This document shows, one piece after another, positions 1-10,680 of a stretch of 64,000 nt of DNA. The stretch lies in NCBI GenBank assembly GCA_003508835.1, contig PUFA01000062.1:1340001-1404000 (forward strand), given 5' to 3'. This DNA comes from Eonycteris spelaea (lineage: Eukaryota > Chordata > Mammalia > Chiroptera > Pteropodidae). A program made the translations under genes and the position numbers. The first letter of the stretch is position 1. Every line of letters starts with the position of its first letter. The notes under the pieces were generated by a model. It was not told where the DNA came from. It searched no databases and worked only from the letters and a program-made list of their open reading frames with translations.

Positions 1-181
1 ATAACTAAAAGTAAATAATATAGTATATTAGAGTTTTAAGATAATAAAGAGTACAGTATATTAGAAAATAATAAGTGCTATGGAAATAAATAACAAGCAG
101 GATGGGTTATGAAAAATGCCATGTGTAGTTAGTGTGGGTCTCACGGAGAATATGACATTGGACCAAACACTTAGATATATA
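1..181 (-). mobile_element. L2 LINE 3' region, outer part of an interrupted copy
   Basis: Read on the minus strand this matches the L2 3' untranslated region; on the plus strand the diagnostic stretch is the 'aagtgctatggaaataaa' block near 85-105. The same L2 resumes at 689 after an LTR insertion. It continues beyond the left edge of the window. No coding sequence remains. Confidence 0.6.
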
Positions 182-688
182 TGATGGTTAATGTGCCACA
201 GGATACACATATTTAATCAAACATTATTCTGGGTATATCTGTGAGGGTGTTTCTGAATGAGATTAGCATTTTAATTGATAGACTGAGTAAAGCGGATTGC
301 TCCCCCTAATGGGGTAGATCTCAATCCATCAGTTGAAACCCTGAATAGAACACAATGTTGAGTCTCCTGCAAATAAAGGGCATTCTGACTGCCTTCCAGC
401 TAAGACACAGCTTGTGTTCCTGCCTTGAGATTCAAACTGGAAATAGCAGCTCTTCCTTGTTTTTGAGCCTGCTGATATTCAAACTGTCATTATACGTTTG
501 GCTTTCCTGGTTCTCAGGCTTTCAGACTTGAACTGCAACTGTACCATCAGTTGTCCTAGGTCTCCAACTTGTTGATGGCAGATCTTAGGACTTGTCTGCA
601 TCTATATTTCTTGTCAGCCACTTCCTTATAATAAACCTACCTCTATCTACAGGCTATTGTTTCTGTTTTTCTGGAGAACTCTAATACA
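182..688 (+). mobile_element. Solo LTR, ERVL/MLT2-like
   Basis: The block begins TG (TGATGGTTAATGTG) and ends CA (CTCTAATACA), has the 'GTGAGGGTGTTTCTGAATGA' and 'GACTGAGTAAAGCGGATTGC' landmarks of this LTR class, and has an ATAATAAA polyadenylation signal near 630. The flanks, atata and atagg, could be a decayed 5-bp target duplication. No internal retroviral genes are present, so this is a recombined solo LTR. I assign it to the ERVL/MLT2 group from memory; the subfamily is uncertain. Confidence 0.7.
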
Positions 689-800
689 ATAGGGTTAGAA
701 AACAAACAGTGTGGATTTCTGGAAAAAGAGATTTCTGGCTGGAGGGAACAGCAAAGGCAAAAGTCTTAAGGCAGAAAGGTGTCATTGTATTCAAGAGGTG
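689..800 (-). mobile_element. L2 LINE 3' region, inner part of the interrupted copy
   Basis: The plus-strand sequence 'gagggaacagcaaaggcaaa' near 742-762 is the reverse complement of the conserved L2 3' segment (tgcactttgctgttccctc in the family). It continues the L2 fragment of 1-181, which places the LTR at 182-688 as a later insertion into this L2. Confidence 0.6.
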
Positions 801-907
801 TTATTTACCGACCCTATAAAGCACTAACAAAAATTAAGTTTGGCAGACAAGGAGAAGTCCAGGCAGGTCTTCTTCAGGTTGATGTTCCTGCATTGTAAAT
901 TCTTGCT

Positions 908-1025
908 GCAATGTAAGCTACATGGGAACAGTCACTGTGTCTTTATTCACCTCACTGTCCCCACAGTGGTAAGCACAATGCTACCTGTCACATAATAGGC
1001 ACTCAACATATAATTATTGAATAAA
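908..1025 (+). mobile_element. L2 LINE 3' terminus
   Basis: Matches the last ~110 bp of L2: 'atgtaagctacatgggaaca', then 'cactgtccccacagtggtaa', 'cataataggcactcaacata', ending in attattgaataaa. The orientation is opposite to the L2 at 1-800, so it is a separate insertion. Confidence 0.75.
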
Positions 1026-2162
1026 ATTACAATTAGTTCATTAATATATGCTATAAATAATTCAAAAATGTTGACTGACTTTCATCAATTCCAGATAGAA
1101 ATTCAGGTGCCAATAATATCAACTTGAATTAAATATGGTCTCTACTTGCAAAGAGCTCACTTACAGTGAGAAAAAAAATAATTAGATCGTGGTTGATATA
1201 ATTTTCTCCCCCAAGTCTTATTCTTTCAGTTTCCTCATCTCGACAATGGAAACACCATAAAGTAAAGCCATCACCAAAGAATAGTTAACTCTTCAAAGAA
1301 TTCTTAACTCTTCCTACTATTGGTTATAATTTGGAACTGTCCCAGCTCAGGGGTCCTCCAAAATTTTCAGTTCAACCATTTCCAAGGACAAATGGGGGAA
1401 TTTCTAAGAAATTCTCACTATAGCACAGGATCTTAAACACAGGATACTTTTGGGGATTATGGGTATCCTAAGCCATTGGGGGAAAGGATGTTGAACATAG
1501 GTAGTTGAATATGTTCTGAGCAAAGACTTGTGCCACAAATAAATATCTCTCCTACTAAGCAATCAAGTAGTAGGGTGCTAGATGTTGACAAGGAGAAGTA
1601 CTCTGGGATTCTTGGAAGCATCATTAGCATGCGAAATTTGGTCTAAGAATGAAATACAATATTTTTAAGTTTGGATTACCTTAGTTGGCATATTTTCCCC
1701 ATACTTTTGGGGAATGACGAATAGAGAAATTCCAATTTAAATACGGTTGTAGTTATCTAGGTAAGTTTCCTCACTTGGATTTACTTTCTATTCCTGCATA
1801 CTCAAATACACAACCATTTCTTACTCCCATAATGAATCATTGATCCTTCAAATAACAGATGAAATTTACACATCTGAAGAACAAACAACCTTCGATTCAT
1901 TATATACCAGCTTTTGAGAAGGGGCTATCCACCTTGGCTTTAGCACTCTGCTCTTTGTAATAAAAGTTACTTGCTAGCAGAAATTTGTTGTCATGGTGAT
2001 GAAGAGGCAGAAGAAGTGAAAGAAATCTTAACATTTCTCAGCGGAAAATGTCTTTCTAAATAACATAAAATATCAAAAGTGCATCATCTCTCCATCACTG
2101 AAGTTCTTGAAAAATTTTAAATTTAAGATCAAGAAAAGAACTAAAAATTCTTCTAGGCCTGT
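1026..2162. other. Unassigned AT-rich DNA
   Basis: No repeat family or gene signature recognised. The only structure noted is a short tandem duplication at 1276-1313. Confidence 0.5.
1276..1313. repeat. 19-bp tandem duplication
   Basis: Two adjacent 19-bp units, aaagaatagttaactcttc (1276-1294) and aaagaattcttaactcttc (1295-1313), match at 17 of 19 positions. Confidence 0.8.
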
Positions 2163-2360
2163 GACTTTCAACTGTTGGAGATTTTGCCCACCCAGGGGAC
2201 ATTTGGCAATGTCTGGAGACATTCTTGATTATCTAGGTAATGCTTCTAGCACGTAGTGGGTACAAGACAGGGATGCCGATAAACGCACTGCATTGTGCGG
2301 GGCAGCCTCTCATAACAAGGAATTACCCAGCCCACAAGGTTGATAGTCACATTTGAGAAG
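2163..2360 (+). mobile_element. MER20, nonautonomous hAT DNA transposon
   Basis: Carries the MER20 core 'ggggacatttggcaatgtct' followed by ggagacattcttgatt, a 'acgtagtgggtacaagacag' segment and the downstream 'cataacaaggaattacccag' segment. About 200 bp, near full length. MER20 is a eutherian nonautonomous element; copies have been linked to endometrial regulatory activity in placental mammals, but nothing here shows activity of this copy. Confidence 0.88.
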
Positions 2361-2370
2361 TTCTGTTCTA

Positions 2371-2458
2371 AATCAGCCATCTCATTTTACAGATGATGAA
2401 TCTGAGGCCCAGAGAGTGTGCGTGAACAAAGTTTTACAGCTGGAGAGAAGTAGGCTCC
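2371..2458 (-). mobile_element. MIR SINE fragment
   Basis: Reverse MIR core: 'ctcattttacagatgatgaa' then tctgaggcccagagagtg and a degraded tttacagctggagagaagt. Only the central ~90 bp are recognisable. Confidence 0.7.
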
Positions 2459-2842
2459 ATGCACAATAGGGTATTGTCCTAACAAGCCACACAATCAAAC
2501 TATGGGATCCAATCAGATAGAAAATCATGGTTTATAGTAATCCAGGGAATCTACCAACATGATCGCTAATGTCCTTTCATGGAGATGTTAAATTTCATTG
2601 CTTTATCTCTGTGGAAGAAAAAAATATACCAAGAAACAAAGTGGTCTGCTTTCAGAAAAAAATAAGTAGCCAAGAGTCTTCTTAAATTCATTTTTCTCAT
2701 AAGAAACCAAAGAACTCTGAGAATATGGAGTTTTCTGCTGGGATATAAATAAAACTCATATGAGCCTTGGAGAATTTGAATCACCCACTCTTTGCCACCT
2801 AAAATTTCACTAGGCCTAACAGCATCTGGAGTGTATTTTCTT
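2459..2842. other. Unassigned noncoding DNA
   Basis: No repeat or gene signal recognised. A 72-codon open frame on the minus strand (2566-2784) is low complexity and matches nothing I know. Confidence 0.45.
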
Positions 2843-2857
2843 AAAAAAAAAAAAAAA

Positions 2858-3103
2858 TCACTAATCAGATCATAGCACTCCCCTGCTTAACACTCCCCAA
2901 TGGCTTCTTTTTGCAATCCTAATAAACCCCTCACTCTTTTGTCAGTGCCTGCAAGACCCTACTGGATTTGCTCTTCTCACCCTCTGACCTTATCTTCTAC
3001 CTCTCTCCCCTTTGTCTCTGCCTCAGGATTTTGAAGTCATTCTTCCCTGTAATTTCCCAGAGAATTTCATATTTAGCTCCTTCTCATTGTTAATTCAGGC
3101 CTT

Positions 3104-3153
<50 letters not shown>

Positions 3154-3393
3154 CCTCTTTAGAAAAGATTATCCTATTTAAAGAAAGTCACCCTTAAAAT
3201 TATGTATCTAACATAACACTAAAAAAGCTTAGCAATATTTATACTTTGTTTAATCATTAACTTTTCCTCCTACTAGAATTTTCCAGGAGGGCAGAACTAT
3301 GTCTCTCTTGCTAAGTGCGACATTCACAGCATCTAGATCAGCCTATGACACTTAGGAGAACTCAGTAGGTTTGTTGAGTGTATGAATAATGAA
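2858..3393 (+). mobile_element. L2 LINE, end of ORF2 and 3' UTR, with an internal poly(A) tract
   Basis: Starts in the ORF2 end (agatcatagcactcccctgc, ccaatggcttc), passes gcaagaccctactggattt, ctctgaccttatcttctacc and ctctgcctcagg, and ends with the L2 terminus (aggagggcagaactatgtct through gacacttaggagaactcagt and a final ttgttgagtgtatgaataa). It is interrupted by A44 at 3107-3150 and preceded directly by A15 at 2843-2857. No functional coding sequence survives. Confidence 0.8.
3107..3150. repeat. (A)44 homopolymer inside an L2
   Basis: Forty-four uninterrupted A residues between gccttagc and tcacctcttt. In L2 the matching place reads roughly ttagctcaaatgtcacctcc, so the tract replaces about seven bases. 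No SINE or L1 body is attached on either side. Confidence 0.95.
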
Positions 3394-3654
3394 GTCAAAA
3401 ACAAAAGTGAGCTGAGTGGAAGAAGTTTTAGTGTGAGACCTCATGGGCAGAGAAAAGGTTGGGAAGCAGAAAAAGTTCCACTTCTAGGAGCAAAACCGAT
3501 CAAGTGAAGAAGTATGACAAACTTTATTAGTAATGACATCCATAAGGAGTCTGTCCTGAAGCAGCAGTCTAAGCCAATTTAAATTGAAATTGAAAAATGG
3601 TGCAAATAGGAATGGGCGAAATGGTATTTAAGGACACAAACTTGAAACTAGTAG

Positions 3655-3888
3655 GCAAGTCCTAGAGGAATAATGCTTTGTATAGTGAATATAGACAACA
3701 ATATTGTACTATAACCATCAAATCTGCTAAGAGACTAGATCTTATTCTCACCACAAAGAAAAAGAAATGATAATTGTATAGTGTGACAGAACTATTAACT
3801 ATAGCTACAATGGCATTTACAATATATAAATGTATCAAATCAATACCTTGTACACCTTACATTTACACAATGTAAAAAAAAAAAACAG
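3655..3888 (+). mobile_element. L1 3' UTR fragment (L1MA/L1MB-like) with A tail
   Basis: Recognisable L1M 3' UTR: atattgtactataaccatca, 'ctaagagactagatcttatt', ctcaccacaaagaaa, and 'ccttgtacaccttacattta', ending in A12 (3874-3885). 5'-truncated, with no ORF2 part. Confidence 0.82.
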
Positions 3889-3929
3889 TGAAACCATTTC
3901 TTCATTCTTTTAAGATTTCCTACAGTTCT

Positions 3930-4120
3930 ATAATTTTGATTTTGCCACTTTCCATAACTCAATGACTTAGGTTCCAGTGTTGGAAAGTGAGATAACACAA
4001 ATATGTTATAAATAACATAATTTCATAGGATTGTTGTTAGGATTAAAGTAGATATTAATCAAGGTTCTTATCACAAAGTCTGACACCTAGGGTTTAATAA
4101 TTATCATTACTGTTAGGTGG
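3930..4120 (+). mobile_element. MIR SINE
   Basis: Forward MIR: ttttgccactttccataac, then a short gap and 'ataggattgttgttaggatt' aaagtagatattaa, then gtctgacacctagggttt. The middle is degraded. Confidence 0.7.
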
Positions 4121-4934
4121 TGATATGATTTATTAATGGTTTATTGCTGTCTGATTTCATTTAATTACTATCACTAACAAAACCAAGTAAGAAAACAAAC
4201 ACATGTTTTAAGAAACCCAAGATGAACTATTTTAATAACTGCAGCATAGGGAGAAATTAGGGACGGGAGCATAGCCCAAGTGGGATATAATGCAGATGGA
4301 AGAGTTGATGATGGCAGCAGGGAGAAATCAGGCAGGCAAATCCCTGGGAGGAAAGAGGGAGATATAACACAGTAGACCCCTAGAGGCCTCCTGCCCAAAG
4401 AGGAATAAAGAGCTGGGTCTAGGGTTGTGTTGATTGTGGACTGAAAAGGAGAGGAGATACTGCATTTGAGAAACTTTCCAAAGAAAGCAACAACAGAATT
4501 TGGAGCTGGCTCTATATTTGAAACAGACAAAAAAAAAGTATAGTAAAAAAGGTGAAATTAAAAATTTTGCAAAGTTTTGAAATATAAATGTATTCTGGTC
4601 TTTCTAAATCTTTCTTGAACTTTCTACTTTTATTGATATACTTGCATCTCCAGGGTACGTGTGTTTTCTTTTTCTGTCTTTCTTTGTATCTGTTTCATTT
4701 TTTTCCTCCCATTCCCTTTCCCTTCCCTCTGTCCTTTCTATTTTTAGGTCTTTTTCATTCCTCATCTTTTTGACATTTTGAGTATGTTCTCAGATGGTTT
4801 CCATGGGGAATTACTAAAGTGAGAGCCACATTCCCTTTCTAGAGGCACTTGTAACATGAGCTTCATGTCTTCTTGTGATTAAAATAATTAATCTTCATTT
4901 GCTTCAAAAGAGTCATGAAACTGTGTCTCCCACA
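4121..4934. other. Unassigned DNA with a pyrimidine-rich stretch
   Basis: No family recognised. 4655-4770 is strongly C/T-biased on the plus strand. A 118-codon open frame on the minus strand (4174-4530) has no domain I recognise; its plus-strand complement is purine-rich (agggagaaat-type), resembling decayed repeat more than coding DNA. Confidence 0.4.
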
Positions 4935-5053
4935 AGGTTGTAAACAACTTGAAATAAGAGCATGTGGTATTTGCTTTCCATCCCCAGTACTGAGTATTAT
5001 GCCTGGCATGTTGCCAGTGTCTAATAAATAAATGTGTTAATATTAAATGAATG
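4935..5053 (+). mobile_element. L2 LINE 3' terminus
   Basis: Short L2 3' end: ttgctttccatccccagtac, attatgcctggcatgttgcc, agtgtctaataaataaatgt, then attaaatgaatg. Confidence 0.65.
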
Positions 5054-5129
5054 TTGTATTTATTTATTTTCAAAATAACATCTACTAAAGGACTCAACAC
5101 AAAGGTCATGAAAGAGAAACTGGATGTGA

Positions 5130-5499
5130 TGAAATGAAAGCAGCTTTATTCAATGGCATTCTTTATAGGAAAGATCCTGAAAGGCCCTGGAGGCAGGTGA
5201 GAATCCAAAGGAACCTGGATATGTTCTGAACCAATTGTGGAAGAAAACTGAGAAGAAAATGGAAGGCAGAGATGAGAATTGGCAGGAATTCGGGTTGGAA
5301 CAATAATATGTAGTCTATCTATGCAATATATACCTTTCCTATGATCTTTTAAATCTCTAGTAAAATTTCTGAACTGATGAAATGACCAGGTGGATCTTTT
5401 ACGAAAGTCCGTGGGAGAGTTAACAGGTAGAGGGTCCAGCTGACATTTTTCATTACCCTTTGTGGGTGGCAAATTAACAATGAAACAGCACTCAAGCTC
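5130..5499 (-). other. Candidate terminal exon or LTR-like segment with poly(A) signal
   Basis: On the minus strand a possible splice acceptor (ttctatttctaag) ends at 5500. It is followed by 117 open codons in one frame, starting GAGCTTGAGTGC and ending ...AATGCCATTGAATAA at 5146. The stop TAA lies inside an AATAAA hexamer, followed within 30 bases by a CA-containing segment and then tttgtgttgag, the order of a poly(A) site. The predicted peptide is hydrophilic, rich in P, S and H, and matches no family I know. The open frame extends upstream of the acceptor to 5532. A coding mRNA with no 3' UTR would be odd, so an LTR or retrocopy 3' end, or chance, is at least as likely. Confidence 0.22.
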
Positions 5500-5532
5500 C
5501 TTAGAAATAGAACATGCACATTTAAAATACAA

Positions 5533-6639
5533 TGAGATGATATATTTCTAAGTGATTAATATTTAAAAACTATTATTGTTTATTGACCTTTAGGGTATAG
5601 AAACATAAACAAGTCTTAGAAATAAATATTGTTACTCTTTTGGAAAATAAGCACACAAATATATTTTCCTTTAAACATGTACAGTTCTTTAACTAGAAAA
5701 TTCTCCTTTTAGAAATCTACTCTAAATAAGCAATTGGAAATTAATAAAATATGCTCTATCTACTTAACCTGTTAAAAATTTAAGCTACTTAAATGTTCAA
5801 CTTTAGAAATATAAATATATTAGGTTCATTCATTGACTATTATACAGTCATTATAAATGATATTTGATAAAATGTTTTTATTGACAAAGCATGCACCATT
5901 TAAAAATAATAAAGCACAGGTTTAATCACAAACCTGAGTCAAAACTCTATCCTAACTCTTTAATGAAATGCTACTTTCCTTCACAGTCATTTTCTACACA
6001 GCTAAATTAGTTGGCAGACAAATCCCAAGAGTGGACCTCTGAACCCCCTTCTTAATCTTGTGTATAGTTAGTATTGTCTATTGGATTGAGATCTTCCAAT
6101 TGTACAGAGCTGTACCATTGTGAATTCAATATTGGAAATATACTGCCAGCCTCAAAACTCTCTGAAAAAACTCCAGAATCTATTCTTCCAAATGGTCTCT
6201 AAACAAACAAACAAACAACAACAACAACAAAACAACCATATAATGCTTATTCTACCCACATGCATGATGGGTTGGCAAACTGAAATCACCCACGTGCTCA
6301 GTTGTGCCAACAGACAGGCCATTCTTCCTCTAGTTCTTAGAACAGCAGGGAAACCTAAGTTGTCTATATGTTAATTCTTAGACAGTGGATTAATGATCTA
6401 TCCTATAATTACTATAATTCATTCTTATTTGTTATGGAAATTTGAGTTGGGAGGACCCTTGTCAAAGAGGTTTCAGAATCAAAGAAGTCAAATAAATGTT
6501 TCAAGTTCACCAAGATTGTTAATAAAAGAAGCAGATTAAAATAAACTTGGGATTTTTTAGCTCTTGGTCCAATTCCAGTTGGCTGACAGATAATAATCTT
6601 TTCCTTCCTCATTGCCTACTCTTTCCAAATGTTATTGTT
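5533..6639. other. Unassigned AT-rich DNA
   Basis: Very AT-rich with no recognised repeat body. It contains a short (AAAC)/(AAC) simple repeat at 6203-6233. Confidence 0.45.
6203..6233. repeat. (AAAC)n/(AAC)n simple repeat
   Basis: Compound run of aaac units followed by aac units, ending aaaacaacc. Short and imperfect. Confidence 0.85.
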
Positions 6640-7070
6640 AGTTCCTCATCATCACTTGATCTCTAAATTTGATCTGGCTACCCACTAACTCTCTAACCTC
6701 ATTTTCAACCACTTTCATTTTTGCTCACTCTTCTCTGGCCAAAGAATCCCTTTCCTAAGGCCATTGTACTTATTCTTCCTTCTACCTGAAGAGAAAATCA
6801 TCCCATGGTTTTCCACCATGCCCCAGCCCACTCCTCCCAGTTTTATTTTTCTCCATATACTTTATTACCATCCGACTTGGCATATATATTTGCATACACA
6901 CACACACACACACACATACATATGTGTGTATGTATATATAGTCTCTCTTCTCTTCCTGGAATATAAGTTCTATAAAAACAAAATTTGCCAGTTTTGTTCA
7001 CTGCTGCATCCTCAACACTTAGAAAAAATGACTGGTTCATAGAAGTGATTCAATACTTGTTTAATAATTA
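6640..7070 (+). mobile_element. L2 LINE, ORF2 end and 3' UTR
   Basis: L2 features in order: tctggctacccactaactct, ctctaacctcattttcaacc, tttgctcactcttctctggc, ccctttcctaaggccattgt, then after a microsatellite 'ttgttcactgctgcatcctc' and tggttcatagaagtgattca. The CA/TA repeat at 6893-6940 expanded within the 3' UTR. Confidence 0.75.
6893..6940. repeat. (CA)n with TA/TG-rich flank
   Basis: About eleven CA units followed by tacatatgtgtgtatgtatatata. The CA part and the following tgtgtg part are mutually complementary and could fold back. Confidence 0.9.
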
Positions 7071-7379
7071 AGTAAATAAATTTTAATAATATAATTGGTG
7101 ACTTTGAACTAATAAGTATTTGGATACATAAAATTCTGTAACTGACAGAAAATGTATTTTCATTTCAGGTAATCATAGAATTTTCTCCAAAATGAGCATG
7201 TGGAAGGATATAGAATAAGTCTTGAAAATTACAAAAAAATCAAATAAATAATATTCTAAAACTATACAAAATAAAATGAATTATAAAAAGTAGCCAAAAA
7301 GCTTCTCCTTCTTGGATAATTTTACATTATTTTAAATAAATCATTAGAAAAATAGACAATGTAATGGAAATTTAACTAT
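7071..7379. other. Unassigned A-rich DNA
   Basis: A-rich plus strand, possibly the upstream extension of the L1M that becomes recognisable at 7380, but too decayed to assign. Confidence 0.35.
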
Positions 7380-8165
7380 ATTAAATTGAATTAGATGCAG
7401 TTAAAACCATATAGAATGGAAATATTTATTTTTAAATATTCATTGTAGTAAAGAAGGAATATTGATAAATAAGTAATAAGCATAGAACAAAATAAATCAG
7501 AAAAGTAGATATAAGAAAGTAAGAGCAGGACATAAATATCAGTAAAATAGAAAAGAAGACAAAAGAGAGATATCAGCAAAATCCAAAAGTTCGTGATTTT
7601 AGAAGATTAATTAGGCAATTCTGCTGAAATTGTCCAAGAAAAAGAAGAGGCACCCACACATGCACACATATGAATACATAAATGGACACACATACATACA
7701 CACACATTCCCATGCTATGAGGAATGGAGAAAGATAGTCACTGATATACTAAAAATTTCAAAAATATTATAAGAGAATACATGCTTTTATTGCAATAAAA
7801 TGGAAAATTTAGATAAAATGAAAATTTTCTTTTCTAGAAAATTATAATTTACTAAAACTCACTCAAGAAGAAGTAGGAGAACAGAATAGTCTGAAAATTT
7901 TGAAGAGAATGAAGAGTAGAACAGAATTTACACATATACACGAATAGATCCATCATCGGTTGGTGGGTGAGTGGATTTAGGTTTAGGTGGCTTTAAAAAG
8001 AAAGTTACCCAACTTCTAGTGTACAGATGATCCCATTTTATGCAAATTATTCCCAAGAAAACAACAAAAAGAAACATTGTAATCTTGATACCAATATTTG
8101 ACAAAGATAATACAAGAAATGATAGCTCAGTTTCACTTATGAACATACGTGCAAAATGTCCAAAG
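7380..8165 (+). mobile_element. L1M LINE, ORF2 endonuclease-to-RT segment (decayed)
   Basis: Follows L1 ORF2 in order: tcagtaaaatagaaaaga, cagcaaaatccaaaagttcg, attaattaggcaattctgct, then after a CA-rich insert ataagagaatacatgctttt, ttactaaaactcactcaaga agaagtaggagaacag, and the RT-region 'taatcttgataccaatattt gacaaagataatacaag'. Many stops and indels, so not functional. Its downstream pieces are probably 8640-9590 and 10386-10680. Confidence 0.75.
7649..7707. repeat. Degenerate CA-rich repeat
   Basis: Interrupted cacaca, catac and cacaca units inside the L1M relic. Confidence 0.75.
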
Positions 8166-8435
8166 AACATCTTAGTAAAATATGGTAATTTTTATCTACA
8201 GAAGCCCTTCATGTGAAGCCTGCCCTATTCCAGCCTTGCCCATAACTAATTGAAAAAGTCTGCCTAACTCTGAGTTTATAAATAAGCATCCAAGCCTTCT
8301 TCTATAAACCATGGTCTTTAAGTTATCTCTAATAATAAAGGCCATATTTTGGTCTTTATCTTTACTCCTTCAATGATCAAAGTGTACTGAACTTCAGCAG
8401 GAAAAGGAAGAAGGGGGCAATTTACTGAGGTGCTA

Positions 8436-8625
8436 TAATTGGGTGTTTAATACATGTCAAGATCTTACCTAAAAATTTTATACTCAACTCATTTAATTTT
8501 TACAATGTCACTATATGATGAGTTATTTGTAGCTCTGTAAACTGAGGAGGTCAGAGGTTAAGTATCTTGCCAAATATTATATAGCTAGTAAGGGTGGAGT
8601 CAGAATTTCAATTCTGTTGAAATAA
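8436..8625 (-). mobile_element. MIR SINE
   Basis: Reverse MIR: actcatttaatttttacaat, ctctgtaaactgaggaggtc agaggttaagtatcttgcc, tatatagctagtaagggtgg agtcagaatttcaattctg. It lies between two blocks of L1M and probably landed inside that L1. Confidence 0.85.
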
Positions 8626-8639
8626 ATTAATTGGCTTTA

Positions 8640-9590
8640 CAAATCAGTGGCAAAAAGAAGTCTTGTTAACCAAACAGAGTTCCAATTATGTGGAAAATAT
8701 TCCTCACTTCACATAATACTCAAAAATCAATTCCACAAACATTAAATACTTCAATAAAAAAAATTAAACTCTAAAATTTTTTGAAACATAAGAACCTATC
8801 TTTGTGGCAGGATAGAGAAGATTTTCATACACATGAAACAAAAAGCAAAACTCATAAAATAAATTATAAATAAATTTTTCTGCATTAAATTGAAAACCTC
8901 TGCATGACGAAAGAGATTAGAAATAAACTAAGATGACAAGTCACAGACTGGAAAAAGATAATCAAACCCATACAACAGATAAAGAATCAGCAATTGGGAA
9001 ATGCAATAAATGTCTTTAAATCAATAAAAAAAATTAAGCAATCTAATAAAAATAATTCAAGAATACAAACAGGCAATTCGCAGTTGAAGAAATCAAGCAT
9101 AAATATAGTAAATGCCCAACATAATTTGTAAAAAGTTAAATGCAAATTAAGACAACAGTAAGAATCCCTCTCATAGTCAAGTGATTGTCAAAATTAATGA
9201 GGATGGGAACACCAGGTATTGATGAAAATGTTACACACTCTTACTATTAATAGAATTGATAAATGTTAGAGTCATTTTGATTTGCTATTTGTTTAAGGTA
9301 GGCACATCCTGTAACCCAAAACAACTCTTATAGGCAACCCTGCAGACAGTGCCACACATTTTCAAGGAGACAGGTAGAAGAATGTTTCTGTAGCACTATT
9401 CATAATACCAAAAAACAAATAAGAAAAAATCTAAATGTCCCCTGGGAAAAAAATAGAAAAATTAAATCTACCATGGAATGGAATACATGACAGAAGTTAA
9501 AGTAAACAGATTACTATATGTATATTATACCTATATGCATAAAAGTGAATAAACTCAAGACAAAAGTTGGGTGAACAACAAAGCTGGGGG
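8640..9590 (+). mobile_element. L1M LINE, ORF2 C-terminal part (decayed)
   Basis: Old L1 ORF2 signatures in order: gaaaacctctgcatgacgaa, ccatacaacagataaagaat, tcagcaattgggaaatgc, gtaaatgcccaacataattt, gcaaattaagacaacagtaa, attaatgaggatgggaacac, 'tgtagcactattcataatac caaaaaac', 'ctaaatgtcccctgggaaaa', ctaccatggaatggaatac. Frameshifts and stops throughout. Confidence 0.85.
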
Positions 9591-10385
9591 GGGAACCCAG
9601 AAAACCCATGTAAACACACACAAATGAAGGTAGATTTAACATGAAGCTAATGAACCATAAGCTTGGCAACTTTTACTTGTATAAGGCTTCTTTCCAGGGA
9701 GGGTGTTTTATTCTGAATATTAACTAATGGTTAAACATAAAACCCTTAGTTTCAGGGTATTGAAGGGTAGCCAAGACAAGGAGAAATTACTGATGATACT
9801 CACACTTGGTTAGTGCAATATCTACATTTATTTTTTTAACAAGTTAAGTAGGAAGTAAGATAGGCATGTATTACCTTCTTGAGACAAGTAATTCTCTCCC
9901 TCAGTGGCTGCAGCTGACCTCCAGTGTCGATGCTAATGACCTCCACTAGCAAGAATTTCCTCCTCTGGAGTCCCCTACATATATCAGACATAAATGCACA
10001 TCAGCATGACAACAAGGAAGCACATGTGTGAGATAGTAAATTTAATACACTCCAGCAACCCATAATAAAAAATAAATCTAGTTCCTCGATGCAGGGGGGA
10101 AGAACAATGCTTTTTCTACTTGCTCTATAGGAATTAATATTTTTAAATGTCTGGGGAAGAAGTAATCAAAGACTACGTTGTCATGAATGCAGAGAAAATG
10201 TATTATAGAGGTTAGACTGGCAATTCACTTAAAAATGTTACCTTCATGGAGTTGGCGATGCTTGTGGCATTTATCAGCTTTTCTACATTTTAAAATGTAT
10301 TGTGATTTCTCATTCAAAACAAATATTCACTTTCACATCTAATTTTGTTTTATAGTTGTGTATTTTTTCCTTAATTAAAAGCCCC
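9591..10385. other. Unassigned segment between L1M blocks
   Basis: Not recognised. It separates the L1M ORF2 end from a plausible L1M 3' UTR, so it may be a later insertion of an unrecognised element or diverged L1 3' UTR. Confidence 0.4.
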
Positions 10386-10680
10386 GGGGTGCATAGTTGT
10401 TTTGTTTTTATGTGCGTGATGGCACGCACAGGAGAGATACATGACAACTTTAAGATGCTTGTTCCTAGTGGGGCAGAAGAGAGACAGGGGGGTGGGGATT
10501 TAGGGTGATTTGTACCGTTTTATTTCCTACTTTTAAAGATAGATTCGATGCACGTATGGCAAAATGTTAACATCTGTTTAATCTTGGCAGTGTGTACACA
10601 GGTGTCTATTTTTTTTGGAGTTTTTACATATTTGAAATTATACAGAATTATTATTATTTTTTAAATCATGGTATTCATAG
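10386..10680 (+). mobile_element. L1M 3' UTR (decayed)
   Basis: Typical old L1 3' UTR: gacaggggggtggggattta gggtgatttgt, aatgttaacatctgtttaat cttggcagtgtgtacacagg, then tttttacatatttgaaatta. Probably the end of the L1M beginning at 7380. Confidence 0.65.

Noticed and set aside
182..688. Endogenous retrovirus with coding genes
   Set aside because: Only one LTR is present, with no gag, pol or env sequence.
3012..3197. Open frame with a poly-lysine stretch
   Set aside because: Encoded by the A44 homopolymer inside an L2.
4174..4530. 118-codon minus-strand open frame, possible gene
   Set aside because: Complement is a purine-rich decayed sequence; peptide lacks recognisable domains.
6893..6940. 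Possible tRNA or structural RNA from the palindromic CA/TG run
   Set aside because: Simple-sequence complementarity only; no cloverleaf, A-box or B-box.
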